Shown in pieces: positions 51,246-62,964 of a stretch of DNA of 64,000 nt. The DNA is taken from NCBI GenBank assembly GCA_039105265.1, contig JAPFFF010000042.1, positions 744,001-808,000 on the forward strand, written 5' to 3'. Every line of letters starts with the position of its first letter. Position 1 is the first letter of the stretch. The translations under genes and the position numbers were made by a program. Source of the DNA: Tritrichomonas musculus. Its lineage: Eukaryota > Parabasalia > Tritrichomonadida > Tritrichomonadidae. Below the pieces are notes generated by a model that saw nothing but the letters and a program-made list of their open reading frames with translations, was not told the origin of the DNA and did no database searches.

Positions 51246-54158
51246 TTAGTCATCCTGGAAAGTAATTGATATTTCATCATCATTTTCAAAGAAAGAAGAA
51301 ACATCATAATATTTTATACCATTTTTTATATTTGGATTCTGAAGGCATATTGATGAGTTTTGTAAATTTGGTTTCAATGAACATGATTCAATTGATTTCT
51401 GAAAACTGGCGTCTTTCATTTTGAAATAATCATTATAAAAAGAAGAAGTCTGTTGCAATTTTTCTCGCACTTTCTTTTTCTCAATTTGTTTTTGTTGTCC
51501 CTTAGGACAAATTGGACATTCTTTATAAAAATCTTTTCCTTTATTTCCACAACAATCATAAACATGGAAAACATGTTCGCATGAAAAAAATTGATACATA
51601 TTATGATTTGTATTTGTCGTAAATTTTATCAAACAATCATTACAAAAGTTCTTTTCTTTACTATATAAATGACCAGAGTTGTTTTCAATGACTTTTTTCT
51701 TTTCATCATTAACTTCTTCTTTTCTCAAGATTTTCAAAATAATTACATGCTCAGATCTTTTTCGTTCAAAAAAATTGAATAACGCTACTGTAGCCATTTT
51801 GGTCTGCCTAGAATTTAATCCTTTAATTATTTTGGTTATTTTCTTCATTGCAATTTTTGTGGGTATTAAGTTGATCGATTCATAAGCGAAAAAAGTAAAC
51901 AGCTGTATAAAAAAATCATTCGGCTTTCCTTCATCATTTTCATTTATAAGACGATCATGGAAAGTTTTGAAGATTTTTTTACACATTTGATTTAATAAGA
52001 TACTCCTTTTACTAGTTATACCAGTTTTGTATTTAATTTGTGTAATAGCTAGTTCTAATACTTCGTTAGCCTTTTCTTTTATTTTTCTTTCTTCTTCTCC
52101 AGAAGATTCGGAATTCAATACCAATCGAAGTTTTTCCAAGTGTTTAGATAAATAACCATTAATAACAACAAGCTTATCCATTAATTTATTTTCATCAATT
52201 AACCTAATTTCTGAATACATTAGGTGCATATCTTTACAATACTTGTTGGCATCTTTTTCTATTCCTCTCAAAAGATCTTTGATATTTTTGAACTGCAATA
52301 AAGAATCAAATCTTATATCACGTTCATCCTTTGGAAGACTTAAAATAAAATATTTAATAAAATAATTTTTGCAATCTTGATTTGTATCTTCAATGTGTAA
52401 AATAATTTTCGAATTTTCATAATCAAGTATAATCAAAAATCTAATAAAATACCAAAAAAATCTGTTTTTTAACTTTTCAAATTTTTCATCTTCAAATATT
52501 TTGATATTATATGAATATTCATTGCTTGGTTGTCTTTTCTTTAAATATTTTTCCCAAATTTTTGTTCCGATTTGAGTTGATTTTTTATTTATTTGTTCCT
52601 TTAAAAATTTATGAAAGGAACCTTCGTTTTCTTGAGGTTCAACAGATTCGTCGGCTTCAAAAAAAATGAAAAAAGGTAGAACAGTATAAAAATAATCTTC
52701 ATTGTTTTTAAAATCAGTTTGATTTGGCTTAAAATTATCAGTATTTTCAAAATAATTCATTCGAATTGCCTCGTTTATCAATCTTTTATCTTTTTCTTTT
52801 TGATCATTATTATCTTTTTTTTCTTTTGAATTGTCATCAATATTTTGGTTTTCATCTTTTTTTTCTTCGTTTGGATTCATTTTTTTTAAGTAACCTGAAT
52901 ACAAAAATAAATCTTCTTCACTTTGAATGCAATTTTGAAGTTCAAAGATTAATTTTTGGTTATTTTCACGTGAATTGCCAAATGAAAAAAAAGGAGGACC
53001 AGTTAATATAAAGTTAGCAAATAGTTTTTTAGCATCATTAGTCAACACTATTTTAATAAGATTATTGTCAAGCACATTTTCAACATAAAAATTGATCAAA
53101 AATTGAATTAAAAATGAAATACAATCAAAATTTTCATCTATGTAATCTTTAAAAGAAGGAGATTGGGCTATAATACAAAAAAAAGTAAAACATTTCTCTA
53201 TGAGGCGTGCAAAATTATCTTTCTTCATGAGATTTGTAAAATTTTCTTTCTTAAGAAGAAGTGTTTTAAGGTAATTCAAAATTTTGAACGAAATTTGAGC
53301 AATTATTATATAAAAAGAAATTTTTGAATCAGTTTCTTTTATAAAGTTTAAAATGTTCCATCCATTGTTTTGTATAATATACTCGATCATTTTAATAACA
53401 TTTTCTGAACTAATTTCTTTAGTCAACAGATAAATTTCTGGAGGGCCTGACTGAAAAAAATTAATTTCCTTATCCAACTTATCTTTATCAAAAAGAGTTT
53501 GGATTTCAAGAAGAAGAATTGAATCATCAATAGGAAGTTTTGCATCATCACTGTCTTCTGCAATGTTTAAAATTTTCAAAATATAGGATATGGCATAGAC
53601 ACGATAAAAATTATTTGTTGGATCTTGTTCTTTTGAAGCTTTTCGATCTTTAATTATTTTAAGAGGCTGAATTATATCTTCCTCATAATCAACATATAAA
53701 TGACAAATAAATGGAAATAAATGCAAGTCAAAATATAATTCATTATTGGCTTCTGATTTTAGAAAAGATTTAATATTGCTCTTGGAGAATGAAATTCTGT
53801 AACATAACTTCGAAAATTCACCAATGAATTTAAAAGATTTACTGAGTTCTTTTTCTTTATGATAATAAAGCGCTTTCCAACTTTCATAAACATTCTTAAA
53901 GTTTTCATATGTGGCGAAAAGTGTATACTTTTCCATTGCCTTAAAAACAAATTTAAAATATTCAAAGTCTTTTTGTTTTTGGAGATTTTGCGCTTGTGTA
54001 AAAAAAGTTTTTCCATCAAGATCTTGATAAAAAATAAAATAATTATTAAGAAGCAATTTTATTTTATCATCAGGTTCTGAACACTCATCATATTTTTTCA
54101 CCCTATTTTCCCTTAACTTTACTAACTTTTTAAGTATGCGTGTATTATTATTTTCCAT
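51246..54158 (-). CDS. large helical protein with C-terminal RING-like finger
   Basis: 970 residues, intact. Residues 1-830 are helical and hydrophilic with no membrane segment; a Lys/Asp/Asn-rich low-complexity stretch lies at about 425-470. A zinc-binding motif follows at about 840-885: FCNDC, then SCEHVFHVYDCC, then ECPIC. This fits a RING-H2-like C2-C-H-H-C-C2 pattern with one extra residue before the fifth ligand. Long helical solenoids ending in such fingers occur in endosomal tethering (Vps8/Vps11-like) subunits and in E3 ubiquitin ligases; I cannot choose between them. A Lys-rich helix (QKQIEKKKVREKL) follows the finger. Confidence 0.85.
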   Translation of the reverse strand: MENNNTRILKKLVKLRENRVKKYDECSEPDDKIKLLLNNYFIFYQDLDGKTFFTQAQNLQKQKDFEYFKFVFKAMEKYTLFATYENFKNVYESWKALYYHKEKELSKSFKFIGEFSKLCYRISFSKSNIKSFLKSEANNELYFDLHLFPFICHLYVDYEEDIIQPLKIIKDRKASKEQDPTNNFYRVYAISYILKILNIAEDSDDAKLPIDDSILLLEIQTLFDKDKLDKEINFFQSGPPEIYLLTKEISSENVIKMIEYIIQNNGWNILNFIKETDSKISFYIIIAQISFKILNYLKTLLLKKENFTNLMKKDNFARLIEKCFTFFCIIAQSPSFKDYIDENFDCISFLIQFLINFYVENVLDNNLIKIVLTNDAKKLFANFILTGPPFFSFGNSRENNQKLIFELQNCIQSEEDLFLYSGYLKKMNPNEEKKDENQNIDDNSKEKKDNNDQKEKDKRLINEAIRMNYFENTDNFKPNQTDFKNNEDYFYTVLPFFIFFEADESVEPQENEGSFHKFLKEQINKKSTQIGTKIWEKYLKKRQPSNEYSYNIKIFEDEKFEKLKNRFFWYFIRFLIILDYENSKIILHIEDTNQDCKNYFIKYFILSLPKDERDIRFDSLLQFKNIKDLLRGIEKDANKYCKDMHLMYSEIRLIDENKLMDKLVVINGYLSKHLEKLRLVLNSESSGEEERKIKEKANEVLELAITQIKYKTGITSKRSILLNQMCKKIFKTFHDRLINENDEGKPNDFFIQLFTFFAYESINLIPTKIAMKKITKIIKGLNSRQTKMATVALFNFFERKRSEHVIILKILRKEEVNDEKKKVIENNSGHLYSKEKNFCNDCLIKFTTNTNHNMYQFFSCEHVFHVYDCCGNKGKDFYKECPICPKGQQKQIEKKKVREKLQQTSSFYNDYFKMKDASFQKSIESCSLKPNLQNSSICLQNPNIKNGIKYYDVSSFFENDDEISITFQDD

Positions 54159-54800
54159 TTTTTATTTTTATCTATTTTTCATATAACATATCATTTAAAT
54201 AATAAAAATGTATGGAATGCTTTTTGAAATATTTTTATCTTTTTATATAGTAAATATTGATCGGTAACATTGATTATTCATATCATGCTTATGATGTATT
54301 AGATATTTTTAACTTTATAGACCAATTAATTTTTCTCATCAAAATGGAATATCTGCGCGATGTCATCATATATGCGCATATATATTTGCTTATCATATAT
54401 TTTATTGTTTTTTAATGCTTGTTTGTATTTTATATAACTTATTTTTTCACTAATTATGAATTAATTCAAAAAATGAATGTGATAACACAATTTTGAGAAT
54501 TAAACTTTTTGAAAGACAAGTATTCTATTTGTAAAACTTTTTGAAAGACCAAAAATTGAATAGATTTTCAAAAATTCACATTTTTCATTATCCTATATAT
54601 AATAAGAGTTCATTTTGAACATAGGCTTAAAAAAATCAGAATAATATCAGTATATCAAATCTATCATTAAAAAAATCCTATCTCTAATATATAAAGAGTT
54701 TTTATTCAAAAATGATTAAAATATAATATTTTTTAACTTTTTGAGAGCGAAAAGGTGGATGAAAAAAAATCACTTCATATCTTTGATTTGATATTCTCTA
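54159..54800. other. AT-rich spacer before the satellite
   Basis: It contains three CTTTTTGAA/AACTTTTTGA words (about 54,220, 54,504 and 54,533) and GGTAACA at about 54,263. No gene is seen. The promoter of the RING-like gene should be at the left. Confidence 0.5.
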
Positions 54801-57800
54801 TTTACCAATTTAGCCTTCCACCTGCGGCTATCGCTTCACAGCTGCAGGTGGAGGTAAAGAAATAAGGAAACCAAGTTTCCACCTGCGGCTGAGCTGCGAC
54901 AGCTGCAGGTGGAAAATCACTATTTACCAATTTAGCCTTCCACCTGCGGCTATCGCTTCTCAGCTGCAGGTGGAAGTAAATAAATAAGGAAACCAATCTT
55001 CCACCTGCGGCTGAGCTGAGACAGTTACAGGTGGAAAATCACTATTTACCAATTTAGCCTTCCACCTGCGGCTATCGCTTCTCAGCTGCAGGTGGAAGTA
55101 AATAAATAAGGAAACCAATCTTCCACCTGCGGCTGAGCTGAGACAGTTACAGGTGGAAAATCACTATTTACCAATTTAGCCTTCCACCTGCGGCTATCGC
55201 TTCTCAGCTGCAGGTGGAAGTAAATAAATAAGGAAACCAATCTTCCACCTGCGGCTGAGCTGCGACAGCTGCAGGTGGAAAATCACTATTTACCAATTTA
55301 GCCTTCCACCTGCGGCTATCGCTTCTCAGCTGCAGGTGGAAGTAAATAAATAAGGAAACCAATCTTCCACCTGCGGCTGAGCTGCGACAGCTGCAGGTGG
55401 AAAATTACTATTTACCAATTTAGCCTTCCACCTGCGGCTATCGCTTCTCAGCTGCAGGTGGAAGTAAATAAATAAGGAAACCAATCTTCCACCTGCGGCT
55501 GAGCTGCGACAGTTACAGGTGGAAAATCACTATTTACCAATTTAGCCTTCCACCTGCGGCTATCGCTTCTCAGCTGCAGGTGGAAGTAAATAAATAAGGA
55601 AACCAATCTTCCACCTGCGGCTGAGCTGAGACAGTTACAGGTGGAAAATCACTATTTACCAATTTAGCCTTCCACCTGCGGCTATCGCTTCTCAGCTGCA
55701 GGTGGAAGTAAATAAATAAGGAAACCAATCTTCCACCTGCGGCTGAGCTGCGACAGCTGCAGGTGGAAAATCACTATTTACCAATTTAGCCTTCCACCTG
55801 CGGCTATCGCTTCTCAGCTGCAGGTGGAAGTAAATAAATAAGGAAACCAATCTTCCACCTGCGGCTGAGCTGCGACAGCTGCAGGTGGAAAATCACTATT
55901 TACCAATTTAGCCTTCCACCTGCGGCTATCGCTTCTCAGCTGCAGGTGGAAGTAAATAAATAAGGAAACCAATCTTCCACCTGCGGCTGAGCTGAGACAG
56001 TTACAGGTGGAAAATCACTATTTACCAATTTAGCCTTCCACCTGCGGCTATCGCTTCTCAGCTGCAGGTGGAAGTAAATAAATAAGGAAACCAATCTTCC
56101 ACCTGCGGCTGAGCTGCGACAGTTACAGGTGGAAAATCACTATTTACCAATTTAGCCTTCCACCTGCGGCTATCGCTTCTCAGCTGCAGGTGGAAGTAAA
56201 TAAATAAGGAAACCAATCTTCCACCTGCGGCTGAGCTGCGACAGCTGCAGGTGGAAAATCACTATTTACCAATTTAGCCTTCCACCTGCGGCTATCGCTT
56301 CTCAGCTGCAGGTGGAAGTAAATAAATAAGGAAACCAATCTTCCACCTGCGGCTGAGCTGCGACAGCTGCAGGTGGAAAATCACTATTTACCAATTTAGC
56401 CTTCCACCTGCGGCTATCGCTTCTCAGCTGCAGGTGGAAGTAAATAAATAAGGAAACCAATCTTCCACCTGCGGCTGAGCTGCGACAGCTGCAGGTGGAA
56501 AATCACTATTTACCAATTTAGCCTTCCACCTGCGGCTATCGCTTCTCAGCTGCAGGTGGAAGTAAATAAATAAGGAAACCAATCTTCCACCTGCGGCTGA
56601 GCTGAGACAGTTACAGGTGGAAAATCACTATTTACCAATTTAGCCTTCCACCTGCGGCTATCGCTTCTCAGCTGCAGGTGGAAGTAAATAAATAAGGAAA
56701 CCAATCTTCCACCTGCGGCTGAGCTGCGACAGCTGCAGGTGGAAAATCACTATTTACCAATTTAGCCTTCCACCTGCGGCTATCGCTTCTCAGCTGCAGG
56801 TGGAAGTAAATAAATAAGGAAACCAATCTTCCACCTGCGGCTGAGCTGCGACAGCTGCAGGTGGAAAATCACTATTTACCAATTTAGCCTTCCACCTGCG
56901 GCTATCGCTTCTCAGCTGCAGGTGGAAGTAAATAAATAAGGAAACCAATCTTCCACCTGCGGCTGAGCTGCGACAGCTGCAGGTGGAAAATTACTATTTA
57001 CCAATTTAGCCTTCCACCTGCGGCTATCGCTTCTCAGCTGCAGGTGGAAGTAAATAAATAAGGAAACCAATCTTCCACCTGCGGCTGAGCTGAGACAGTT
57101 ACAGGTGGAAAATCACTATTTACCAATTTAGCCTTCCACCTGCGGCTATCGCTTCTCAGCTGCAGGTGGAAGTAAATAAATAAGGAAACCAATCTTCCAC
57201 CTGCGGCTGAGCTGCGACAGCTGCAGGTGGAAAATCACTATTTACCAATTTAGCCTTCCACCTGCGGCTATCGCTTCTCAGCTGCAGGTGGAAGTAAATA
57301 AATAAGGAAACCAATCTTCCACCTGCGGCTGAGCTGCGACAGCTGCAGGTGGAAAATCACTATTTACCAATTTAGCCTTCCACCTGCGGCTATCGCTTCT
57401 CAGCTGCAGGTGGAAGTAAATAAATAAGGAAACCAATCTTCCACCTGCGGCTGAGCTGCGACAGCTGCAGGTGGAAAATCACTATTTACCAATTTAGCCT
57501 TCCACCTGCGGCTATCGCTTCTCAGCTGCAGGTGGAAGTAAATAAATAAGGAAACCAATCTTCCACCTGCGGCTGAGCTGCGACAGCTGCAGGTGGAAAA
57601 TTACTATTTACCAATTTAGCCTTCCACCTGCGGCTATCGCTTCTCAGCTGCAGGTGGAAGTAAATAAATAAGGAAACCAATCTTCCACCTGCGGCTGAGC
57701 TGAGACAGCTGCAGGTGGAAAATCACTATTTACCAATTTAGCCTTCCACCTGCGGCTATCGCTTCTCAGCTGCAGGTGGAAGTAAATAAATAAGGAAACC

Positions 57801-57972
57801 AATCTTCCACCTGCGGCTGAGCTGAGACAGCTGCAGGTGGAAAATCACTATTTACCAATTTAGCCTTCCACCTGCGGCTATCGCTTCTCAGCTGCAGGTG
57901 GAAGTAAATAAATAAGGAAACCAAGTTTCCACCTACGGCTGAGCTGCGATAGCTAAAGGTGGAAGTAATTAC
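54801..57972. repeat. satellite of 26 units of 122 bp, each with two hairpins
   Basis: The phrase TTTACCAATTTAGCC recurs exactly every 122 bp from 54,801 to 57,851. Each unit holds two 38-bp imperfect palindromes beginning TTCCACCTGCGGCT and ending AGCTGCAGGTGGAA, joined by AT-rich linkers (one contains AAGTAAATAAATAAGGAAAC). The stems are 14 bp with one mismatch around 10-base loops (ATCGCTTCTC in the first). The second palindrome occurs in variants: GCGACAGCTGCAGG, GAGACAGTTACAGG and recombinant forms. Inner units are nearly identical; the first and last are more divergent, the usual pattern of unequal exchange. No coding capacity. Confidence 0.97.
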
Positions 57973-58065
57973 TTAAATGTACCATTTCAAACTTCCACCT
58001 GCAGCTATCGCAACTTAGTTGCAGTTGGAACTAATTACGCGAATTAAACTTCCACCTGCAACTAA
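57973..58065. repeat. diverged satellite edge
   Basis: Degenerate copies of the CTTCCACCTGC palindrome with different linkers (GGAACTAATTACGCG). The array appears to have grown from such older units. Confidence 0.75.
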
Positions 58066-58824
58066 AAGTTTTAAATATTTTTTTATTTATATTATTTTTC
58101 TTTTAGTTTTTATTTGTTCAAAATATTTTTTTTTTTTTTACATTATTTAACATAGGACACTTTTTGAGCGAAGCTCAAAAAGTGGCCATTCTTGTTATAT
58201 AATAATAATATTTGCTTCTACATAATAAACTAGTTTGAATTTATTATTTATTTCCTAGAAAATGTAAATAAAAATTTAGAAATGGCATGTTGTATAAAAA
58301 TGAAGATGATTATTTGTAAAATTTTATTGGAAATTCTATTCATTTTCCAAAATACTTTAGAAGTATTTTGTATATTCTCACACGATATTCCTTTCAAACG
58401 ATTGATGCAATACATTTAATGGTGTTTTTTATATAGATTGGGGAAAAAATTTAATTTTAGCACGATCAAAGGAAATGGTTGATTAGATACCATATTTTCA
58501 TATCAATAAGATAATATTTTCATTGATTTACAGACTAATGTGTATTCGTTTTTGGAACATTCATATAATTCTTATTTTAAAACAAAAATCAGAGCAATTC
58601 TTTTCAAATTAATGTAATTCTCGTTATTATTTTTATTGTTATATTAATGCATGCATGCTTTTTTAACATAATTTTCTTTTTTCTTTTTGAAAATTGTAAT
58701 TATCATTGTATCCAATGAACTCAATTACCTAGCTGCTCTATCGTTTTAATATTAATATCATTTTATCTTCCCATTTTATATAGTTTATTTTTCTTTCTAA
58801 ATAAAATATGTATAAAATTGATCA
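58066..58824. other. AT-rich intergenic region
   Basis: No gene is seen. It holds one short perfect hairpin, listed separately. Confidence 0.55.
58158..58184. repeat. perfect 12-bp hairpin with GAA loop
   Basis: CACTTTTTGAGC, loop GAA, GCTCAAAAAGTG. It contains the ACTTTTTGA word found in promoters and in the element at 46,492. Confidence 0.7.
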
Positions 58825-60095
58825 TTAATCGTCTTCAGGTGCACTGAAAACATAAATCAATCCTTCTCTCGTAAGGATATATGCAAATGCAGGAAGTTTT
58901 AGAGGAAAATCATTAAAAAACCTTTCAAATAAACATTCTGCAAGACATTGCGATACTTGAGACTCATTATTTGATAAATGATTATATGTATAGATGAACT
59001 CATTCATCATTGAGCTAAGATTTGTTTCATCTTTTTCAACTAATTTTATATAATTATTCATGATTTTCTGAATATTCAACAGATTTTCCCAAGTAATTTT
59101 TGATTCAATTGTATCAATGCATTTTTGAACTTCATTATTAATGGAATCTGTATTCTTTATAATATTCTTCACTATATATTTCACACAGTAATAAAGCGAA
59201 TTCCATCGAATTGTTTGAATATGAGGGAAGCCACTTTTTTTCAAATTATGTGGATTTTCGTTTTGTAAAATTGCATGAATGTTTTCAAAAATAAAACGAT
59301 TACTATCATTGCGAACAAAAGTGTCTTCAATAACCAAATTGGCAATATGTTCGCAACATGTTTGCCTGATGAAATTATCTTTTGACACTTTTCGAATTAT
59401 TCCTTTGTCTGGGTCGAAAACACTTTTATTTGTGTTGTCGCTATCTGGGCAAATAGCAATAACTTCTGAATTATGCTTCTGCAACTTTTGTATGACATCA
59501 ATTATTATCGGAGTAATTGTTTCGGCTTTATTATCTTTTGTAATGTCAAGAGACAATAGAAAAAGTTCATTTTGTGCCTGACAAATTACACCTTGATAAT
59601 TTCTTGACCATTTTTTGGCTGAATCGTAAAGAAGTGAACCTCTTTGATTAGCCAATTGCTCATATGTTTTGTTTTTCAGTTCATCTGCGAATTCAATAAT
59701 TCTTTTCGGCATAGTTTCTCTCAGTGGAAAATCAAATTCTGGATTTAATATATATAAAGCTTGACGGAAATATTCATTGTCCATAGCATGTAATTGAATA
59801 TTTGAAGTACAAACAAATCTAATCAATTGTTCAACAACTAGTCCATAATCAGCAACATTTTTTCTCGGAGTTGGCTCAGAAGATGAAATGGGCGGTATAC
59901 TGACAATATCAAAATTTTGGATTTTGTAACCGTTTTTGCAAACATGCATATATCTCCATGCTTTGATGAAAATAATTCTCCACATCGAATACTTAAATAA
60001 AAGACTTCTGATTTCTTTGATTTTGTTTTACGATATATTACTTTAAAAATTCTGTTTTTTAAAATAATTTTTTCATCTTCTATTTTGAAGTCCAT
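58825..60095 (-). pseudogene. hAT-type transposase-derived ORF, probably broken
   Basis: The long frame (58,825-59,985, 386 residues) shows hAT features: a region around LVVEQLIRFVCTSNIQLHAM, SLLYDSAKKWSRNYQG in the first catalytic strand, DNFIRQTCCEHIANLVIEDT (the conserved Cys-x2-His region) and IQTIRWNSLYYCVKYI. The protein ends soon afterwards (FSAPEDD) without the usual C-terminal dimerisation domain. An overlapping frame begins MDFKIEDEKIILKNRIFK at 60,095 and runs into it, which suggests a frameshift near 59,990 in the N-terminal DNA-binding region. No terminal repeats were found. It could be a domesticated fragment, but a dead copy is simpler. Confidence 0.6.
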
Positions 60096-60264
60096 TTGGA
60101 GATAAAAATAAAATAATAATATATTTACACCATTGAATTTTTGAATAGAATAATTTGATAAAACTCATAGAAATACCCAGCCTAATTAAGAATATTTCAT
60201 TGAAAAATTTTCATTTAGAAAAAAAACACGTTTTGATTTTTTTTGTTATTTTTTTTTTTTTTTT

Positions 60265-61674
60265 ATGTCTTCTGAGCTTTTCCCTACATCTGTTTCAAAT
60301 ACTGTTACATCAAACGAAAATTCATATAATTCTGTTACTTCACAATGTATTGTTCAACAAAATAAACAAAAGCAGATTCAAATTGCACGCCCTCATTCAA
60401 AAATTTCGTCTAATTCCAAACAGTCAAATAATTATAATGCCTCAAGACGTACAGCTACTGCTCTTGGAAATAGAAAAAAGAACTATTCGCCGCCATCAAG
60501 TCCTCAATCCAATTCAAATATAACTTCATCAAAATTATCCTATCAAAATCCTTCTTTATATACTCCAGCAATGCCATCTTCAGTGCGATCTAATCAAAAA
60601 ATTAAAATATCGCAGAGAACATATGAAGCAATAAACAATCCAAATTCACTTCCTTTCAACATAGATGAGTTAAAAACAATAGTTTATCAATTGGAGGTTC
60701 TGCAACAACGCCATATAGATTCAAGTGAATATCCTGAAGCCCAGCACATTCAGCGTGTTATTCGAATGGCCGAAAAAAAGCTTAAAAATGAGGAAAATAG
60801 AAGAATTAAAGAAACAGACATCCAAAACACCTTAGTTAAAAGACAAGAACTGCAGGCTATAGTTGATAAATTTGTCGATGATTGGAATAAACACTATGAA
60901 TTTTTTGTATCAACTACCCGAAAAGAATTAAGTTCTCTTAGAAAACAGCATCAAGATGAACTTGAATCGTATGATTCAACTGAGCCACAAGACTTACTTC
61001 CAAAATATAAAAAACCATCTACAACTTTGATTAAAATGAGAAATAAAGAAAGAGCTTTAGCTTTAAATCGGCAATTTTTAGCTGCAGAAGAAATGAAGAA
61101 TAAAGCAGATATCGTTGAGAAAGGCGAAGCCAAGCAACAATTTCGAATTCAGCAAGATGATTTTTTAAAAAAGCGTGATCAATTAATTTCAAAACAGACA
61201 GAACAATTGAAAGTATTTTTTACGCATGCCGAATCAACACGATTTAAAATGATTCAGCAAAGAGACTCTCTTCTTAGTGGCTATTTGAAGCGTATGGAAA
61301 AAATAGATTCTGAAATCAAAAATCTACAAGAAACAGGAAAACTGACAGAGAATGATATATCAAATATTCAACTCCCTGAAATTAGAGAAAAAAAAGTAAC
61401 AGAAAGCGAATATTCATATCCAATTCCAAGAATCCGTCCAGGAACTTCTTTCTTAAATGCAAGAAATGGCTACACGACTAAAACACCAAGTCAAAAGAAG
61501 TCGAAAAAATCAATGGGAAGCCAATATTCACTTTCAACTAATACAGAACTTGATTTTGAAGTTGATGGTTTCTTTATTGAAAATGATGTTTTAACAGAGA
61601 AGCCGGACAATACTGATTTTATCGAAACTGATAATAATATGCGCACAAATGATCAAGATGTTGTTTTTAATTGA
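60265..61674 (+). CDS. coiled-coil protein, unknown function
   Basis: 469 residues, intact. Residues 1-115 are Ser/Asn/Gln-rich and basic. Residues about 128-370 are helical: a charged hairpin (DELKTIVYQLEVLQQRHID, then SEYPEAQHIQRVIRMAEKKL) followed by a long coiled coil. The C-terminus (about 390-469) is disordered with a short acidic end. No catalytic motif. A cytoskeletal or basal-body protein is a reasonable guess only. The ATG follows an almost unbroken run of T immediately upstream, which is unusual for a leader, and another T-run follows the stop. Confidence 0.85.
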   Translation: MSSELFPTSVSNTVTSNENSYNSVTSQCIVQQNKQKQIQIARPHSKISSNSKQSNNYNASRRTATALGNRKKNYSPPSSPQSNSNITSSKLSYQNPSLYTPAMPSSVRSNQKIKISQRTYEAINNPNSLPFNIDELKTIVYQLEVLQQRHIDSSEYPEAQHIQRVIRMAEKKLKNEENRRIKETDIQNTLVKRQELQAIVDKFVDDWNKHYEFFVSTTRKELSSLRKQHQDELESYDSTEPQDLLPKYKKPSTTLIKMRNKERALALNRQFLAAEEMKNKADIVEKGEAKQQFRIQQDDFLKKRDQLISKQTEQLKVFFTHAESTRFKMIQQRDSLLSGYLKRMEKIDSEIKNLQETGKLTENDISNIQLPEIREKKVTESEYSYPIPRIRPGTSFLNARNGYTTKTPSQKKSKKSMGSQYSLSTNTELDFEVDGFFIENDVLTEKPDNTDFIETDNNMRTNDQDVVFN

Positions 61675-61923
61675 TTTTTTTTTTTTTTTTTTGCTGTTGT
61701 TATGTTTTATAAATAAAATATTAAATGATATCATTTTAAAAATGAATGATTTTAAAAATACCGAAAAATGAATGAATGAATATATCAATTAATCAATTTT
61801 CTTTTGCCAAACCGATTTAATGACTAGATAATTATCTAATATAGAAACAATTTTATTGAATTTTTTGAATAAACTCATATAATTTTTCAATTGTCCTTAA
61901 CGTATTTTTATATTAGTTATATC

Positions 61924-62800
61924 ATAGGGGGTTTAACCGTTCGTAAAGTGTCAAAAATTTTCATTAAGATTAAAAAAGATAGATTTTATTAAATAAATAA
62001 TATATTATTATACTATATTAATATTTATATATATAAATACTATAAGTATTAAAAAATATATATACTAACATTAAAAAATTCATTTTTTATTTTTCTGAGA
62101 GATAAAAACTTTTTCAAATGTTAAAATTAGAAATAGTTATAAAAATTTCTACCAAAATATAGCTTATTTCATTTATATTTTTTAAAATATAATATTAAAA
62201 TACTAATTGGAAGAGTAAAATAGAAAATGAACCATAATAATAAAAGCAAATGAAATAAAGAATTCAAAATCACTTCATTAATGAATTTATAATTTATTAA
62301 TGAAGTCAAGAATTCAAAATCACTTCATTAATGAATTTATAATTTTTCCAAATCTCTGGAAATATCTTGAAGAAAAAGTGCTCTTGAAATAAAATAAAAA
62401 AATATTTAAAATTTAAATGTAATGAAAATTCATTATATATTAATAAATCGTTAATTATTTATATATTAATCCAATAATGCAAATTTTCCAAAAAACTTTA
62501 ATATTTAGAAAATATTTTCTATAATTATATCATTCTTTTATCTAAAATATTAATTTGATCATAATTTGGTATTTTTATTTAGTTTACAATGAAAAAAATG
62601 AATAGCATTATTTCATATTAATTGAATAGTGCACTATTGAATTTTATTATTCATCAAAATTATAGGTTCCTATAGACGGATTTTATATTTGAGATTTTAA
62701 TTAATAATTATTAAATATATTTAGTATAAATATCAATTTTGTTATGAAATATCTTACTTTTTTTATTTTCTGACAGTTTACGAACGGTTAAACCCCCTAT
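61924..62800. mobile_element. 877-bp hAT-like MITE
   Basis: The termini read ATAGGGGGTTTAACCGTTCG and continue TAAA(G/C)TGTC on both ends, inverted. Exact 8-bp copies GTTATATC flank it (61,916-61,923 and 62,801-62,808). There is no ORF; the inside is AT-rich with a 50-bp direct repeat (62,258-62,346) that contains a TTCATTAATGAA palindrome. The 8-bp target and the AGGGG-type end suggest hAT. Confidence 0.85.
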
Positions 62801-62964
62801 GTTATATCCTTTGGTTAGAATATAATAGAGTTTAAATAAATTAGCCATTTATAAGCCTATATGTAGAATGAAAGTTTTTAATTTGAATTCATAAAAGGTC
62901 ACAGAAAAATTATTCTTTTCCCGTTTTTAATTTTATATTACGTTTAGGAAAATCTTCGATTTTG

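Noticed and set aside
54802-54996. 64-codon minus-strand ORF in the satellite
   Set aside because: It lies wholly in the 122-bp repeat and is interrupted in the next unit, since 122 is not a multiple of three.
20449-58065. Regular arrays considered as CRISPR
   Set aside because: The repeats are contiguous or joined by identical linkers, not by varied spacers, and the DNA is eukaryotic in character.
58825-59985. hAT-like ORF considered as a normal host gene
   Set aside because: It has a clear hAT core but lacks the C-terminal dimerisation domain and has an overlapping N-terminal frame, so a broken transposase copy is simpler.
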